NCBI GenBank assembly: GCA_027574665.1
Contig: CM050658.1
Coordinates: 21,650,317 to 21,714,316, forward strand
Direction: 5' to 3'
Length of the DNA: 64,000 bases
Source: Rhynochetos jubatus
Taxonomy: Eukaryota; Chordata; Aves; Eurypygiformes; Rhynochetidae
Both the position numbers and the translations under genes were made by a program. Shown piece after piece: positions 49,160 through 59,547 of the stretch (position 1 is the stretch's first letter; each line of letters begins with the position of its first letter). Under the pieces are notes generated by a model that was not told the DNA's origin, did no database searches, and saw only the letters and a list, made by a program, of their open reading frames with translations.

Positions 49160-51786
49160 TAATGTATAAAAATAAATTAAAATAGTACTTTGATTTTGCT
49201 ATCACAAATCACATTTGGCACTTGAAATAGACACTTTTTCTTGTATAAAAAAGTCTAAACCATGAGCAGAAATATTGACTGCTGATACTTCCATATGTTT
49301 TCAGGGCACCTCTCACCTTCCCCATCTTCACGTCCAGAGCTCACTGTGACACAAAAACCACTAAGGATTGAAGAGCTCCTTCACTGACACCTCTCACCAA
49401 TGAGATGATGAGTCTTGCTACATTATTTAAGAAACTGCCATCACCTATGTCTTGACAGACATTTTCCAGAGTACTGCTGGCGGATAGGAAAGTGTGCCCT
49501 TCTGTACAAAAGCTGGCATGTTATCCTAAGTGACATTTTAGTAAGTCTAAGCCCAGAAGTAAAATTAAGACAGCTGGTAGCTGCAGTTCATAAGAGTGGC
49601 AAACCCTCCTCAGGACTGTGAGTTGTGTCTCTGTGTGGAGCATTCCCAGCAGAGCTACAGGGCAGGAATACTATAGCCACTAAAGCTCTGAATGGTGCCA
49701 CTCTGAATGGTATTCTTTGTCTAATGCTGCCACCTCTGAAGTCAATGACAAAACCCTTAGGAACACTGAAGTGGAAATTTCATTAGTACTTGTATTCCAT
49801 GAAAAATACTTATCCAAAGCATAAAGGAGAAGTACGGTACTTCTTTAGTCTCTTTCTGATCCTACTTCCTACCAAAAGTAAAGTTAGGATCCCACATTAG
49901 CCTCAGGAAAAGGGGCGGCTGGTTCATTTATTTTATTTTAGAAGAGGATGAATATTATTTGTCATTATTATGTTATGGGACAAGACTTCTCGACAGCTGG
50001 CATTAGACACCATCCATCAGAAACACATTGAATGGTCTTTTTAGAAAGTGGTAATAAACTCCTGCAGACAATAACCAAGAGGAGCAGGTGCTTAACACTA
50101 CTTAGTCTTATCAGAGAGCACTTGCTTTTGCCAAGTCTTACTTTTATGACTGATGAAGACAGAAACAAGCAGTAGAATGGAGGAGTCACTACAAAGTTAA
50201 GATAGTATTTAAACAAGGAGATTTTTAAAAAGCCAAAATTATTCTGAACTCCAAACATCACTGGATAGCAGAAGCTCGACACATTATGTGTTATATGATT
50301 TATTTTCACTTTGAATCTGTTCCATGCTGCCACATGAAGCAAGAAGGCATTAGCAGAAACAGCTGTGTTGCCTTCATTCCCTTCACTCATCCTTCCAAGG
50401 AAGGAATTGAAGTTACAAGATCTTTTGGAGTTACAAGTTTGTGTTTACAAGACTTTTGTGTATTCCTGCCCACTGGTAAGGGTACCAAAAATTACTGTAT
50501 ACAATATACCATGTTTATATATCTGAGAGATAAGATCAATCCTAAACTGTTTGACTATCAAAACCAGAACGATATTGTTCGTTTTTATCTCTGAGTTACC
50601 AGTTTTCAAACAAATAGGTCTCATGAGAATTTTGTGCTGTCCCATCAAAACTTGAAAACAGTCTGGAATCTCAAACATATTTTTATGTTCAAGTTATGAG
50701 TTCTTTTTCTTTACATGAATAGCTAATTAATGTTATCAGCTTAGGTTTCAACTTATCTCTCACCTACAGGACATTTATTTTAAATGTTCTTATCAGAGCA
50801 AACCAGAAATGATCTTTACATTGGCAGTCTCTTTAGTATGGTGAAAACACTTCTATTTTCCTACTATAAATAACTTTTAATAAGTTGCGCTCAGAATTCT
50901 TCAAGTAATACCTAACAACTACCTTGAATCTGAACTTTTGAAAGTCATCAAATGTCCTTCTTCAAGACAGGCATAAATGGATACTCCACAGCCATGTGTC
51001 ACACAGACTGCAAGCCTTTTTTGCTCTTTCTAAAACTACATGGGAAAAAAAAAGAACATAGTAATTTTTGGTGCTCAACTTGAAAGACTAAATAGGTTTT
51101 CAGAGCACTGCTGCTCAGCATTTCCTAGGAAGCAAGCCTTTTCTCCTTTGTTGAGGGTAGACAGTTGAAATTACAAACCCCTTTTAACAATATTAGCTTA
51201 TTTTATATCTCACTAATAAACCCAATTTGTATTACAGCTAGTGTCCCACTGACACTTCTCTGGCAAGAATTAGATAAATGCCCATTACTGTTTGAAATTG
51301 GTTAGTGAAGGTGGCCAAGCTGCCGCGAATGATTGAGCAGTCCCAGTGTGTCCCATGTCACAGGGACTTCCCATGATCAGCAGCAGGGCTGCTAGCTGAC
51401 CTGGCTGTTGAAGTCAGCTAATAAAGTATTAACTGGATTGCCTGAGACCCAGCCAGAGTCATGTGCTGAGACCACTGAAAAGCAATGCCAACCCTCTCGT
51501 GTGACAACCACCCAGAGCATCCTTCCACATGGCTCTTAAAATACCTGGTACATGATCTCTGGCTGCTGCCCATGTAACGCCTGTACTGGATAGCTCACAG
51601 GACCAGGACCAGGAAAGCTGGCCGACCTGTAGTGTAGTAATTAATAAATAGTTAGGCATTTTCCTTAGTATTATAAGAACACAGTTTGGAGATTATAAAA
51701 AAAAAGTAAGATTGTGAATAACAAGAGGAGAATGTCAACCAGCACTGCCTCAGTGAAAAACATGCCCCAACTGCTAGTACTAGCTG

Positions 51787-51800
51787 ATGTGTGTGTGTGT
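51787..51800. repeat. (TG)7 microsatellite
   Basis: Seven TG units in otherwise unique sequence. Confidence 0.85.
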
Positions 51801-52811
51801 GAAGAGAGAAAAATGAAAAGGGTCTGGAAAGAGTTGGCTCCTCTTACATTGTTTATGGTGATAGCCATGATTCAGTGTTTTAACATACCCTATTTTCTTG
51901 GCTTGTTTACTCCTTACAACAGTTGGTTTCCACACGCATCCCACTGCTGTGGTACCTGCATGAAATCTACGGCGTTAGCACACTGTTTGAACTCTCTAAT
52001 ACAGGTAACTTGGCTTCTGTGGGTGAGGCTGATGTAGTTGCACTATGGACGCATAATGCAGGTTAGAGGGCATACTCAGAGTGCTTATGGATGGGTTTGA
52101 AAGCGTTCTAAGGCTGTTTAAGCAAGGTGGGTTTTGTTTCTTTACAGAAGCCTACTGAATTAAGAGAATGAGGCTTCTCTGGGGGTGCTGAGTGCTACTT
52201 ACTGCCCTGGCAAGGGAAAGAAATTAAAGACTTGGTCCACCTGCCTTCATGGAAGAGGGATTAAGAGAAGCCACTGTAAGGTTGTGAATAAGCAGGTTAG
52301 AGGCCATTCTCCAGATCATGAGACTACACCTCTCCCCTAGGCAGTCTGTAGAAGAAACACAAAGACTGATGAGTGCTAAAAAGATACTTTCACTCACTGA
52401 AGGAAGGGCAAGAGGAAACACACTGAGCTGTACTGCATCATTTTCCTCATAGACTGGCAAAGCCTACCAAGTTCAGCAATGAGCACTGTACCAAAACAGA
52501 CTGGCAAATACTGGGGCGCCCTGGGTAAGTTTGTCAGTTCTGCTCAAACAAACTGCCTTGGCTGGATGTGAGAACTCTCCCTTTTGAGTGAGATTTCTGA
52601 GTTATTGGAGAAAGTTGATAGAGTTCCCTTCACCCTGAGTTCCTCACACTTCTGGAGGGTATGCAGAGATCCATGTGGGCACAGTCTGTTTCCTAGCACT
52701 CGCTGTGTGTCAGAATTGCACTGCACTGCTGCCATGTGCCTGTGCAAAACAACTGGTGCTTCCCAGAAGCACCGGCCAGAATTACTGCGCATGTGTAAGT
52801 CAGCTGCGTCG

Positions 52812-52830
52812 CAGCCAGCCAGCCAGCCAG
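52812..52830. repeat. (CAGC)n microsatellite
   Basis: About five CAGC units are preceded by a related CAGCTGCGTCG. Confidence 0.85.
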
Positions 52831-53254
52831 TCCATGTTCCACAAAGTGGGCACAGGCACAGACCCACACATTTCTGTCTGCAAATTTCATTCTAAAGTAC
52901 TCTTTGCCCTAGAGTAAGATACGGAGCCACTTTGGAAGAATTACTCACACATCTGTACTGGACACTTGGTTGTTCTTCTTTTTATACCGCTAGCTTGTTC
53001 TCGAGTTAGGAAGACAAACTGGCAGGGGAAAGAAAGGTTTCCTCTTCCAAATTGCTGCTGCTGCTTTTCCGACCACTGCTACAAGACTGGAGTGTGTGGC
53101 AACCAGGAAATTACAGGGTAAGGGTTCAAGACACTTCAAAAATTTGATTTCTGTAGCACACACAGAAAAACAGTGGTAACAATAACTCTTACTGGGATAT
53201 GTGTGTCAGAGTGTGTGAACATATGTTGTTTGTTCTATTTGGGGTTTTTTTGAC

Positions 53255-53283
53255 ATATGAAGTTCTTTTTAATAACTTCATAT
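53255..53283. other. Perfect 10-bp inverted repeat, 9-base spacer
   Basis: ATATGAAGTT and AACTTCATAT are exact reverse complements separated by CTTTTTAAT. The geometry is that of a recombinase or dimer site, and the arms share AACTTC with lox-type sites but in the opposite orientation. Chance or a small hairpin is the more likely explanation in a vertebrate genome. Confidence 0.6.
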
Positions 53284-54223
53284 AGACATTAATAAACTAG
53301 CAAAATGTGAGACTGTGCTAATAGGACCATACAATCACCATCCTCAGTAGAACCTAAATCAGAACAGCAATACATAATACCTGCTTAATCTCCCAGTGAA
53401 AATCAATTCTCTTGTAGCTGCTTAATTGCTTTTCCCCTCTCTCTCTTGTTCTGCCAGCTAAAATTGATTTAAGAACTGCGTTTGCAAGGGGTCTCCCATT
53501 TATCAGGCACCCATGGCCAACTGAAAAGAACACCAGTAGAACAGTCAGACTGTTTATAAAATGTTTTGTGGGTGGGATACAAATATCAAATTCGGGGTTA
53601 GAGCTAGGTCCCAAAATAAGCTGAAACTGAAAATCCATTATGGAGGACTTCAATGTCTTTGCAAGGATACAGCTTTGAAAACTTCAGAAGAGGACAAAAA
53701 ATCCTTTAGCACATTTTTGCAAAATGATAGTGTCTCACCCTCTCCCCAGGAAATTAATCAGAGTGTAATCAAAATATATTTCCAGCTGCTGAAGTTCACT
53801 TCCTCCCTTGTAAATTTTTCTCATAGAAATTGAACCTCAGATTCAAAGTCGTGTTAACTGGACATCTGTTCTCAGAAAGCTGCATGAAGTGGCAGTATCT
53901 GCTCTTACCCCTACTGTGCTTTCTCTAGCCCTGCTTGATGGGACTTCCTTGTACAAGGATCATGCATAGGTGAAGAAAAACAACACAAAATCCCCTGTGG
54001 CTAATATTTACTACAAATCAAGCAGAAACTTCTTAAGTGACAGTGGAATACATACAGTCCTTCCTCATTCAGCATTGTGACTTTCGCTGTGGTATTCCCA
54101 CCCTGCAAAGTAGGATCCATGGAGCTTACCAAAGCGAGAAAATTCATGGGTTGAGATCAAGACAGTTTCACAGGTAAAGCAATATCTGTGTGCACAGACA
54201 AACCAAAATAAGGAATTCATTCA

Positions 54224-54664
54224 ATGAAGAAAAAGTCAGGTAAAAGCACCAGGAGGCCTCTGCAGGTGAACAAGCAGCTCCTGGAGAAACTGAGACACAA
54301 AAAGGAAGCCTACAGAGGGTGGAAGCAGGGACAGGTAGCCTGGGAGGATTACAGAGAAATTGTCCGAGAAGTCAGGGATCAGGTTAGGAAAGCTAAAGCC
54401 CTGATAGAATTAAACCTGGCCAGGGACATCAAGGGCAATGCAAAGGGCTTCCGTAGGTCGATTGGTGGCAAAGCGAAGATGAGGGAAACTGTGGGCCCTC
54501 TGCGGAGGGAAACGGGAGAGCTGGTTTCCCAGGACATGGAGGCGGCTGAGGTGCTCAATGATTTTTTTTGCCTCTGTCTCCATTGGCAAGGGCGCAAGCC
54601 GTACCCCCTGAGTCGCAGAAGGCAAAGGCAGGGACTGGGAGAATGGAGAGCTGGCCATGGTTAA
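54224..54664 (+). pseudogene. CR1 ORF2 fragment upstream of the RT domain
   Basis: An open frame of 146 codons with a basic, helical composition (for example [20 protein letters not shown], then [20 protein letters not shown]) corresponds to the linker between the endonuclease and reverse transcriptase of CR1 ORF2. The family sequence continues into VLNDFF, after which the frame is lost near 54600-54650 and the protein resumes in another frame. No true start codon is expected here; the first methionine is internal to ORF2. Confidence 0.85.
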
Positions 54665-55421
54665 AGAGGAGCAGGTTTGGGAGCACCTAAGGAACCTGAA
54701 GGTGCACAAGTCCATGGGATCTGATGGAATACATCCATGGGTCCTGAAAGAACTGGCAGACAAGGTGGCAAAAAATCTATCCATCATATTCAAGAAGTTA
54801 TGGCAGTCTGGTGAAGTTCCCAGTGCCTGGAAAAGGGGAAACATAGCCCCCATTTTTAAAAAGGGAAAAAAGAAGGATTCAGGGAACTACAGGCCAGTCA
54901 GTCATACCTCTGTGCCTGGCAAGACCATGGATCAGATCCTCCTGAAAATGATGTTAAGGTATATAGAATATGAGGAGGTGATTGGTGACAGCCAACATGG
55001 CTTCACCAAGGGCAGGTCGTGCCTGACAAATGTGGTGGCCTTCTACGATGGGGTCATGACCTCGGTGGATAAAGGATGGGCAACCATTGTCATCTACCTG
55101 GACTTGCGCAAAGCCTTCAACACCGTCCCACATGACATCCTTGTCCCTAAATTGGAGAGGCATGGGTCTGACGGACAGGCCGCTCAGTGGATAAGGAACT
55201 GGCTGGATGGCCGCACCCAGAGAGTCGCAGTCAATCGCTCGATGTCTGAATGGAGACCAGTGACGAGCGGCGCTGCTCAGGGGTCAGGACTGGGACCGGT
55301 GCTGCTTAACATTTTATCAGCGATGTGGATGGTGGGATTGAGTGCACCCTCAGCGAGCTTGCTGACGACACCAAGCTGTGTGGTGCAGTCAACATGCTGG
55401 AGGGAAGGGATGCCATCCTGA
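54657..55421 (+). pseudogene. CR1 ORF2 reverse-transcriptase fragment
   Basis: An open frame of 254 codons carries the fingers and palm of a non-LTR reverse transcriptase, which would copy CR1 RNA at the genomic target. Visible landmarks are [20 protein letters not shown] and NYRPVS (about residues 52-82), HGFTKGRSC, motif [18 protein letters not shown] with the catalytic aspartate present, and motif B-like [17 protein letters not shown] frameshift after about 55310 removes motif C from this frame. An upstream frameshift separates it from 54224-54664. The fragment is inactive as it stands. Confidence 0.93.
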
Positions 55422-55540
55422 GGGACCTTGACAGGCTGGAGAGCTGGGCCTCTGCCAACCTCATGGAGTTCAACAAGGCCAAGCCCAAAATCCGGAACAT
55501 GGGTTGGGGCAATCGCAAGCATAAGTATAGGCTGAGCTGA
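55325..55540 (+). pseudogene. CR1 ORF2 motif C segment in a shifted frame
   Basis: This frame reads [19 protein letters not shown], carrying the ADD catalytic pair of the reverse-transcriptase motif C, then DLDRLESWASANLMEFNKAK. It continues the domain of 54657-55421 in a different frame and stops after KYRLS at 55540. The catalytic aspartates survive, unlike in the minus-strand copy at 39811-40034. Confidence 0.9.
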
Positions 55541-55555
55541 GAATGGATAGAGAGC

Positions 55556-56179
55556 AGCCCTGAGGAGAAGGACCTGGGGGTACTGATGGGTAAAAAGCTG
55601 GACGTGAGCCAGCAGTGTGCGCTGGCAGCCCGAAAAGCCAACCATATCCTGGGCTTTATCAGGAGAAGTGTGGCCAGCAGGTCGAGGGAGGTGATTCTCC
55701 CCCTCTACTCTGCTCATGAGAGACCACACCTGCAGTACTGCGTCCAGCTCTGGGGCCCTCAGTGTAAGGACATGGACCGGTTGGAGCGAGTCCAGAGGAG
55801 GACATGAAGATGATCAGGGGGCTGGAGCACTTCTGCTATGGGGGTAGGCTGAGAGAGCTGGGCTTGTTCAGCCTACAGAAGAGAAAGCTCCAGGGAGACC
55901 TTATTGTAGCCTTCCAGTACTTAAAGGGGACCTACAAGAAAGCTGGGGGGGGGGGGGGGTGTGTGTGTGTATCTTTTTACAAGGACCTGTAGTGACAAGA
56001 CAAGAGGTAACAAGTTTAAATGGAAAGCAGGGAGATTTAGATTAGATAGCAGGAAGAAATTCTTCACTGAGAGGGTGGTGAGGCACTGGAACAGATTGCC
56101 CCGGGAAGCTGTGGGTGCCCCATCCCTGGCTGTCTTCAAGGCCAGGCTGAATGAGGCTTTGAGCACGCTGGTCTGGTAA
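55556..56179 (+). pseudogene. CR1 ORF2 C-terminal region, frame broken
   Basis: Three successive frames carry the CR1 C terminus: [20 protein letters not shown] to WGPQ (to about 55800), [20 protein letters not shown] to [14 protein letters not shown] (to about 55945), and after a simple-repeat expansion [16 protein letters not shown] to HWNRLPREAVGAPSLAVFKA (to 56179, stop codon). A short 3' UTR of about 80 bases and the terminal repeat follow. Confidence 0.9.
55945..55970 (+). repeat. Compound G15-(TG)n microsatellite inside CR1
   Basis: Fifteen consecutive G bases are followed by about five and a half TG units, inserted in the CR1 coding region where related copies read CTGG plus a short G run. 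The nested plus-strand CR1 has only eight G bases at the same place (39515-39522). Confidence 0.95.
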
Positions 56180-56262
56180 AAAGTGTCCCTGCCCATGGCA
56201 GGGAGTTGGAACTCGATGATCTTTAAGGTCCCTTCTAACCCAAAACATTCTATGATTCTATG

Positions 56263-59200
56263 TTTTCCCATTGGTAGTCAGATCTTCAGCTATTTCCAGG
56301 AAAGCAGGACTTCATCATGCATAATAGCTACTTGGGAAGACAAATGCCATAACTTCAAACGTCTTCTACCCCTCCTCCTTCTTTCCCCCAGCTTTACATG
56401 CTGATCATGATGCCATATGGCATGGAATATCCTTTGGTTAGTTGGGGTCAGCTGTCCTGGCTGTGTCCCCTCCTAACTCCTTGTGCACCCCCAGTTGACT
56501 CACTGGCAGCGTAAGAAACAGAAAAGTGTGAGAAACAGAAAAGGCTTTGATCTGTGTAAGTGCTGTTCAGCAATAACTAAGACAACCCTATGTTATCAAA
56601 ACTGTTCTGGTCACAAATCAAAAAAACAGCACCATACCAGGTACTATGAAGAAAATTTACTCTATCTCAGCCCAAACCAGTAGAGTGGGAAATGAAGAAC
56701 AACTACAGCTGCAAGGAAGATAGAGGGCAGGCAGAATGTAATTACCCAGGTTGGAATACGGCCAGAACACCAAGGCTTAATTTTGTTACTTTTCTGAAAA
56801 GAAATACTTTCACCGCAGCAGCCAGGCTCTGGAGTTTTGCTTTATCTGAACTACAGTACCTCCCACGGCACTGTAACCAGCACTGTTCCCAGCACTGTAG
56901 TAGCCATAGGCCGGTATTGCTCCTCAGGAACTAGTCCTCGTTGCCTTTGGTGTTTATTGCCTTGGGTACAAAGATTGAGGAAAGAGCCAAATCTGTTCAG
57001 AGACAAAATGAATACCATGTGGGTAACTCAAAAGGACATGCTGTCAAACTGTAAAGCACAACACCACAGAAACAGGTGGCTGCTGGGAATTCAGAGTCTT
57101 CAGGTGACTTTAAAAGTTATCTGAGCACCATATGGGAAAAAAAAAAGCAAGCACACTAGAGAAAGAATACTAAAAAGAAGCATAAAAATGTTGAAAATAT
57201 TGCACTATTGAGTTAGAACGATATTTGTCTAACTATCCTGAACAGGCATTGCAAACACATCACTGAACATAGTCACAGTGCCAGGGGAAAATGCAAAATG
57301 CTGGTACGCTCCTAAAATGGCACTTAAGTCCAGTAAATTGTTCTGCAGACTAAAATCACAGCTAAGATTTTAATATTTGTATTTTTTGAGCTGATGATCG
57401 TTCATCTGAATGTCTAGTATTACACTGAATGTTTCAAAGTTCCTTTTAAAACTTTCTGGTATGAGTGATTATGTTAAGTTGGTAGCTTGTTAGCAGGTAA
57501 GTGGGGGGATGACATTATCTTGAAGCAGTCTGTCTTTCTTTGTAGAGAAAGATTGAAGGTTTTTTTGCTGAAGAACAGAGAACTTGAGAGACTCCATTCC
57601 TTGTTCTCCTTTCAGCTATCTTGCACGTTCTAGAAAGTCTCCTCTGAGCTGGTCACAGAAATGCTCCTTCTCACTTCTCTCATTCCCACAGCTCCAGCAA
57701 ATAGTGCCATGTCCCTTGATTTTAGTCCTTGAATTTAGAAAATCTCCATGGCTCCGAAAATCAGGTGCTAGGCACAGACATGTACTTGATGATGCTCCCA
57801 TTCTTTCAGCAACCTAATTTGAAACAGAAACTCTCATATTTAGCATCAAAGATCATAAGCTTTTGCATCACCTGCCTTACCATATCTTAAAGAAAAGAGA
57901 GATGATGCATTGAGAGAACTTTATTTCTTTCCTTTAGTGATGTCTAACCTCTTGAGGTGTGAAATCTGGAGGCAGATTGGTCAGGTAATAGTCATGCATT
58001 AGACAAATACTAGGGTCAGGTGCCTACCTTCATCTTCAAGGTACATGATAAACTGAGGGCTTGGATACATAAAAGTGTTACAAGCATGAGAAGAGGTTTA
58101 CTTTCCTCTCATGGACTTACTTCTTGACAGAGGAAAGTATAATGTTGCTACTTGCACCCTTTAAACCTGTTCAAGAGTGTGTGAAGGATAGATCTTGTGC
58201 TCCTACAGTCATCCTTCCAGGGTTAAATTCCCCTCTGTAAGAGCGAGAAACCAAACCTCATTCACACCAAGCAATATATTTATGCAAAGCTTAAAATTCT
58301 GCACAGCAAGTTACACTGCTTCAACACAGCAAGATACCAGTTGCACAAACAGGGGAAACATGCTGATGAGATTCAATTAAGTGGTATGAAAGAACTCAGT
58401 GCATTTCTAAGCACATTTCTCACAGACAAGATCCAGTAATCCCCAAGACTGGAATAATCAATGAGTTGAGTTACAAAGTTCTTTGGATTTCTTGAGTTCT
58501 CAAAATCTGAAACAATCAATTCTGAAAGATTTTTTCAAAGAGAAGAAAACCACGATTACCTGCTATAGACAAGAATGGTATGCACAAGCCCAATTCCTGG
58601 CACAAGTGCCCTGCCGTCAAAAAACTGTGTATTGCAAGCAGTGTGTTTTGTGTGCCTCTGCAGAGAAGAAAGGTATAAGGTCTCACTAATTCCTTTGTGC
58701 TGTTCACTGATAACTTAAGAAGCAGTTTAAAGGTTAAAAAAACCCTATGAGGAACAGCTCTCCTTCCCAGGACATACAGGAGTGAGTTCACCCTATGCTC
58801 CATCCATACAGTCTGTGAACTAGCTTCTCTCCCCAGGATTTGGGTTGTTGGCCTAGATTAATTTAACATGGTTTGCAGTAAGAAAATAATTTTAAGGGCA
58901 TTTTAAAATTATCTCCTTAACTAATATCAATAAACTGTAAAGCTCAGTCTCAATGCTAGGATCCATGTTGGATTGAAGCACAGTGTGTGAAGAAAGAAAT
59001 TTTGAAAACTTTTTTGGATGACAGGAAATGTTGGCACTGTCACCATCTTCACAGCTATTGTCCCTGATGAAACTGGCTTTTGCTACTTCCTCGGCCATAC
59101 AAGGCCCTCTATAGTCTCTTTTCTCCTTTAGCTGAATGCTGTGATGAGAGGTTCAAATCTTTTGTCCCTGCTATACTTAGTATCTGTACTTGTATGCAAT

Positions 59201-59475
59201 AGTTTTCTTTCCCTTCCAGATGTTATCAAAGTCCAATAACTGCTCTTGAGAGCCAAGACAGATGTAAGCTATTTTTTAAAACACAATTCAAGCCAACTTT
59301 CATTCTTTGAAATGTAAAAATATAACAAAATATTATGAATGCTTTTTAATGCCATAGAAATGCAAAAATAAGTGCTATAATAATCATTAGATTATTTATC
59401 ATCCTCTGTCAAGGCCAAATCTCAGCTTTAATAGTGATCACCATGGCTAGGCTCCAAAGCAATTATTATCAGGGA
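56263..59475. other. Unique noncoding sequence
   Basis: No gene was recognised. The longest open frames are about 95 codons (56837-57124, plus; 58516-58803, minus), without domains. A repeated CAGCACTGT occurs near 56880-56897. AGGCTCCAAAG at about 59449 resembles the flank of the palindromic element that follows. Confidence 0.55.
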
Positions 59476-59547
59476 CCTGCTCCAAAGACCATTGTCAAAG
59501 TCAGTGAGAAACTTTTTCTCACTGAGTTCAGGGTACTTTGGATCAGG
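59476..59547. mobile_element. Palindromic, MITE-like ancient DNA-transposon remnant
   Basis: The outer arms CCTGCTCCAAAG (59476-59487) and CTTTGGATCAGG (59536-59547) pair at 11 of 12 positions. The inner arms TCAGTGAGAAA (59501-59511) and TTTCTCACTGA (59515-59525) pair perfectly around CTT. The whole folds as a roughly 72-base imperfect hairpin. The outline 'cctgatccaaag...gacttcaatggg...ctttggatcagg' is one I associate with palindromic nonautonomous repeats of reptile and bird genomes; the exact family name I cannot give. A pre-miRNA-like hairpin is an alternative. Confidence 0.55.

Larger units (their letters stand above)
47277..54214. other. Unique noncoding sequence
   Basis: No gene was recognised. 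The longest open frame outside repeats, 140 codons (49968-50390, minus), lies here. It is rich in hydrophobic residues but shows no motif I recognise, and one frame of this length is expected by chance in a window of this size. CTGAAGTCAATGAC at about 49736 resembles a piece of the palindromic repeat at 59476, but is too short to call. Confidence 0.55.
54215..56262 (+). mobile_element. CR1 LINE, longest copy (about 2.05 kb), 5'-truncated
   Basis: The copy covers CR1 ORF2 from the linker upstream of the reverse-transcriptase domain to the 3' end. It ends in ATTCTATGATTCTATG (56247-56262), the expected CR1 3' repeat. No long target-site duplication was seen, as is usual for CR1. It lacks ORF1 and the endonuclease region, so it is dead on arrival. 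It retains longer open frames than the other copies in the window, which suggests it is among the youngest. Direction, order of domains and 3' end all agree. Confidence 0.97.

Noticed and set aside
49968-50390. Minus-strand open frame of 140 codons, the longest outside repeats.
   Set aside because: No domain, signal or motif is recognisable, and about one frame of this length is expected by chance over six frames of 64 kb.
53255-53283. Considered as a lox-like recombination site.
   Set aside because: The arms are in the opposite orientation, the spacer is nine bases and no recombinase gene is present.
54410-54853. Minus-strand open frame of 147 codons.
   Set aside because: It is antisense to the CR1 ORF2 fragment and has no independent support.
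55277-55729. Minus-strand open frame of 150 codons.
   Set aside because: It is antisense to the CR1 reverse-transcriptase and C-terminal region; a shadow frame.
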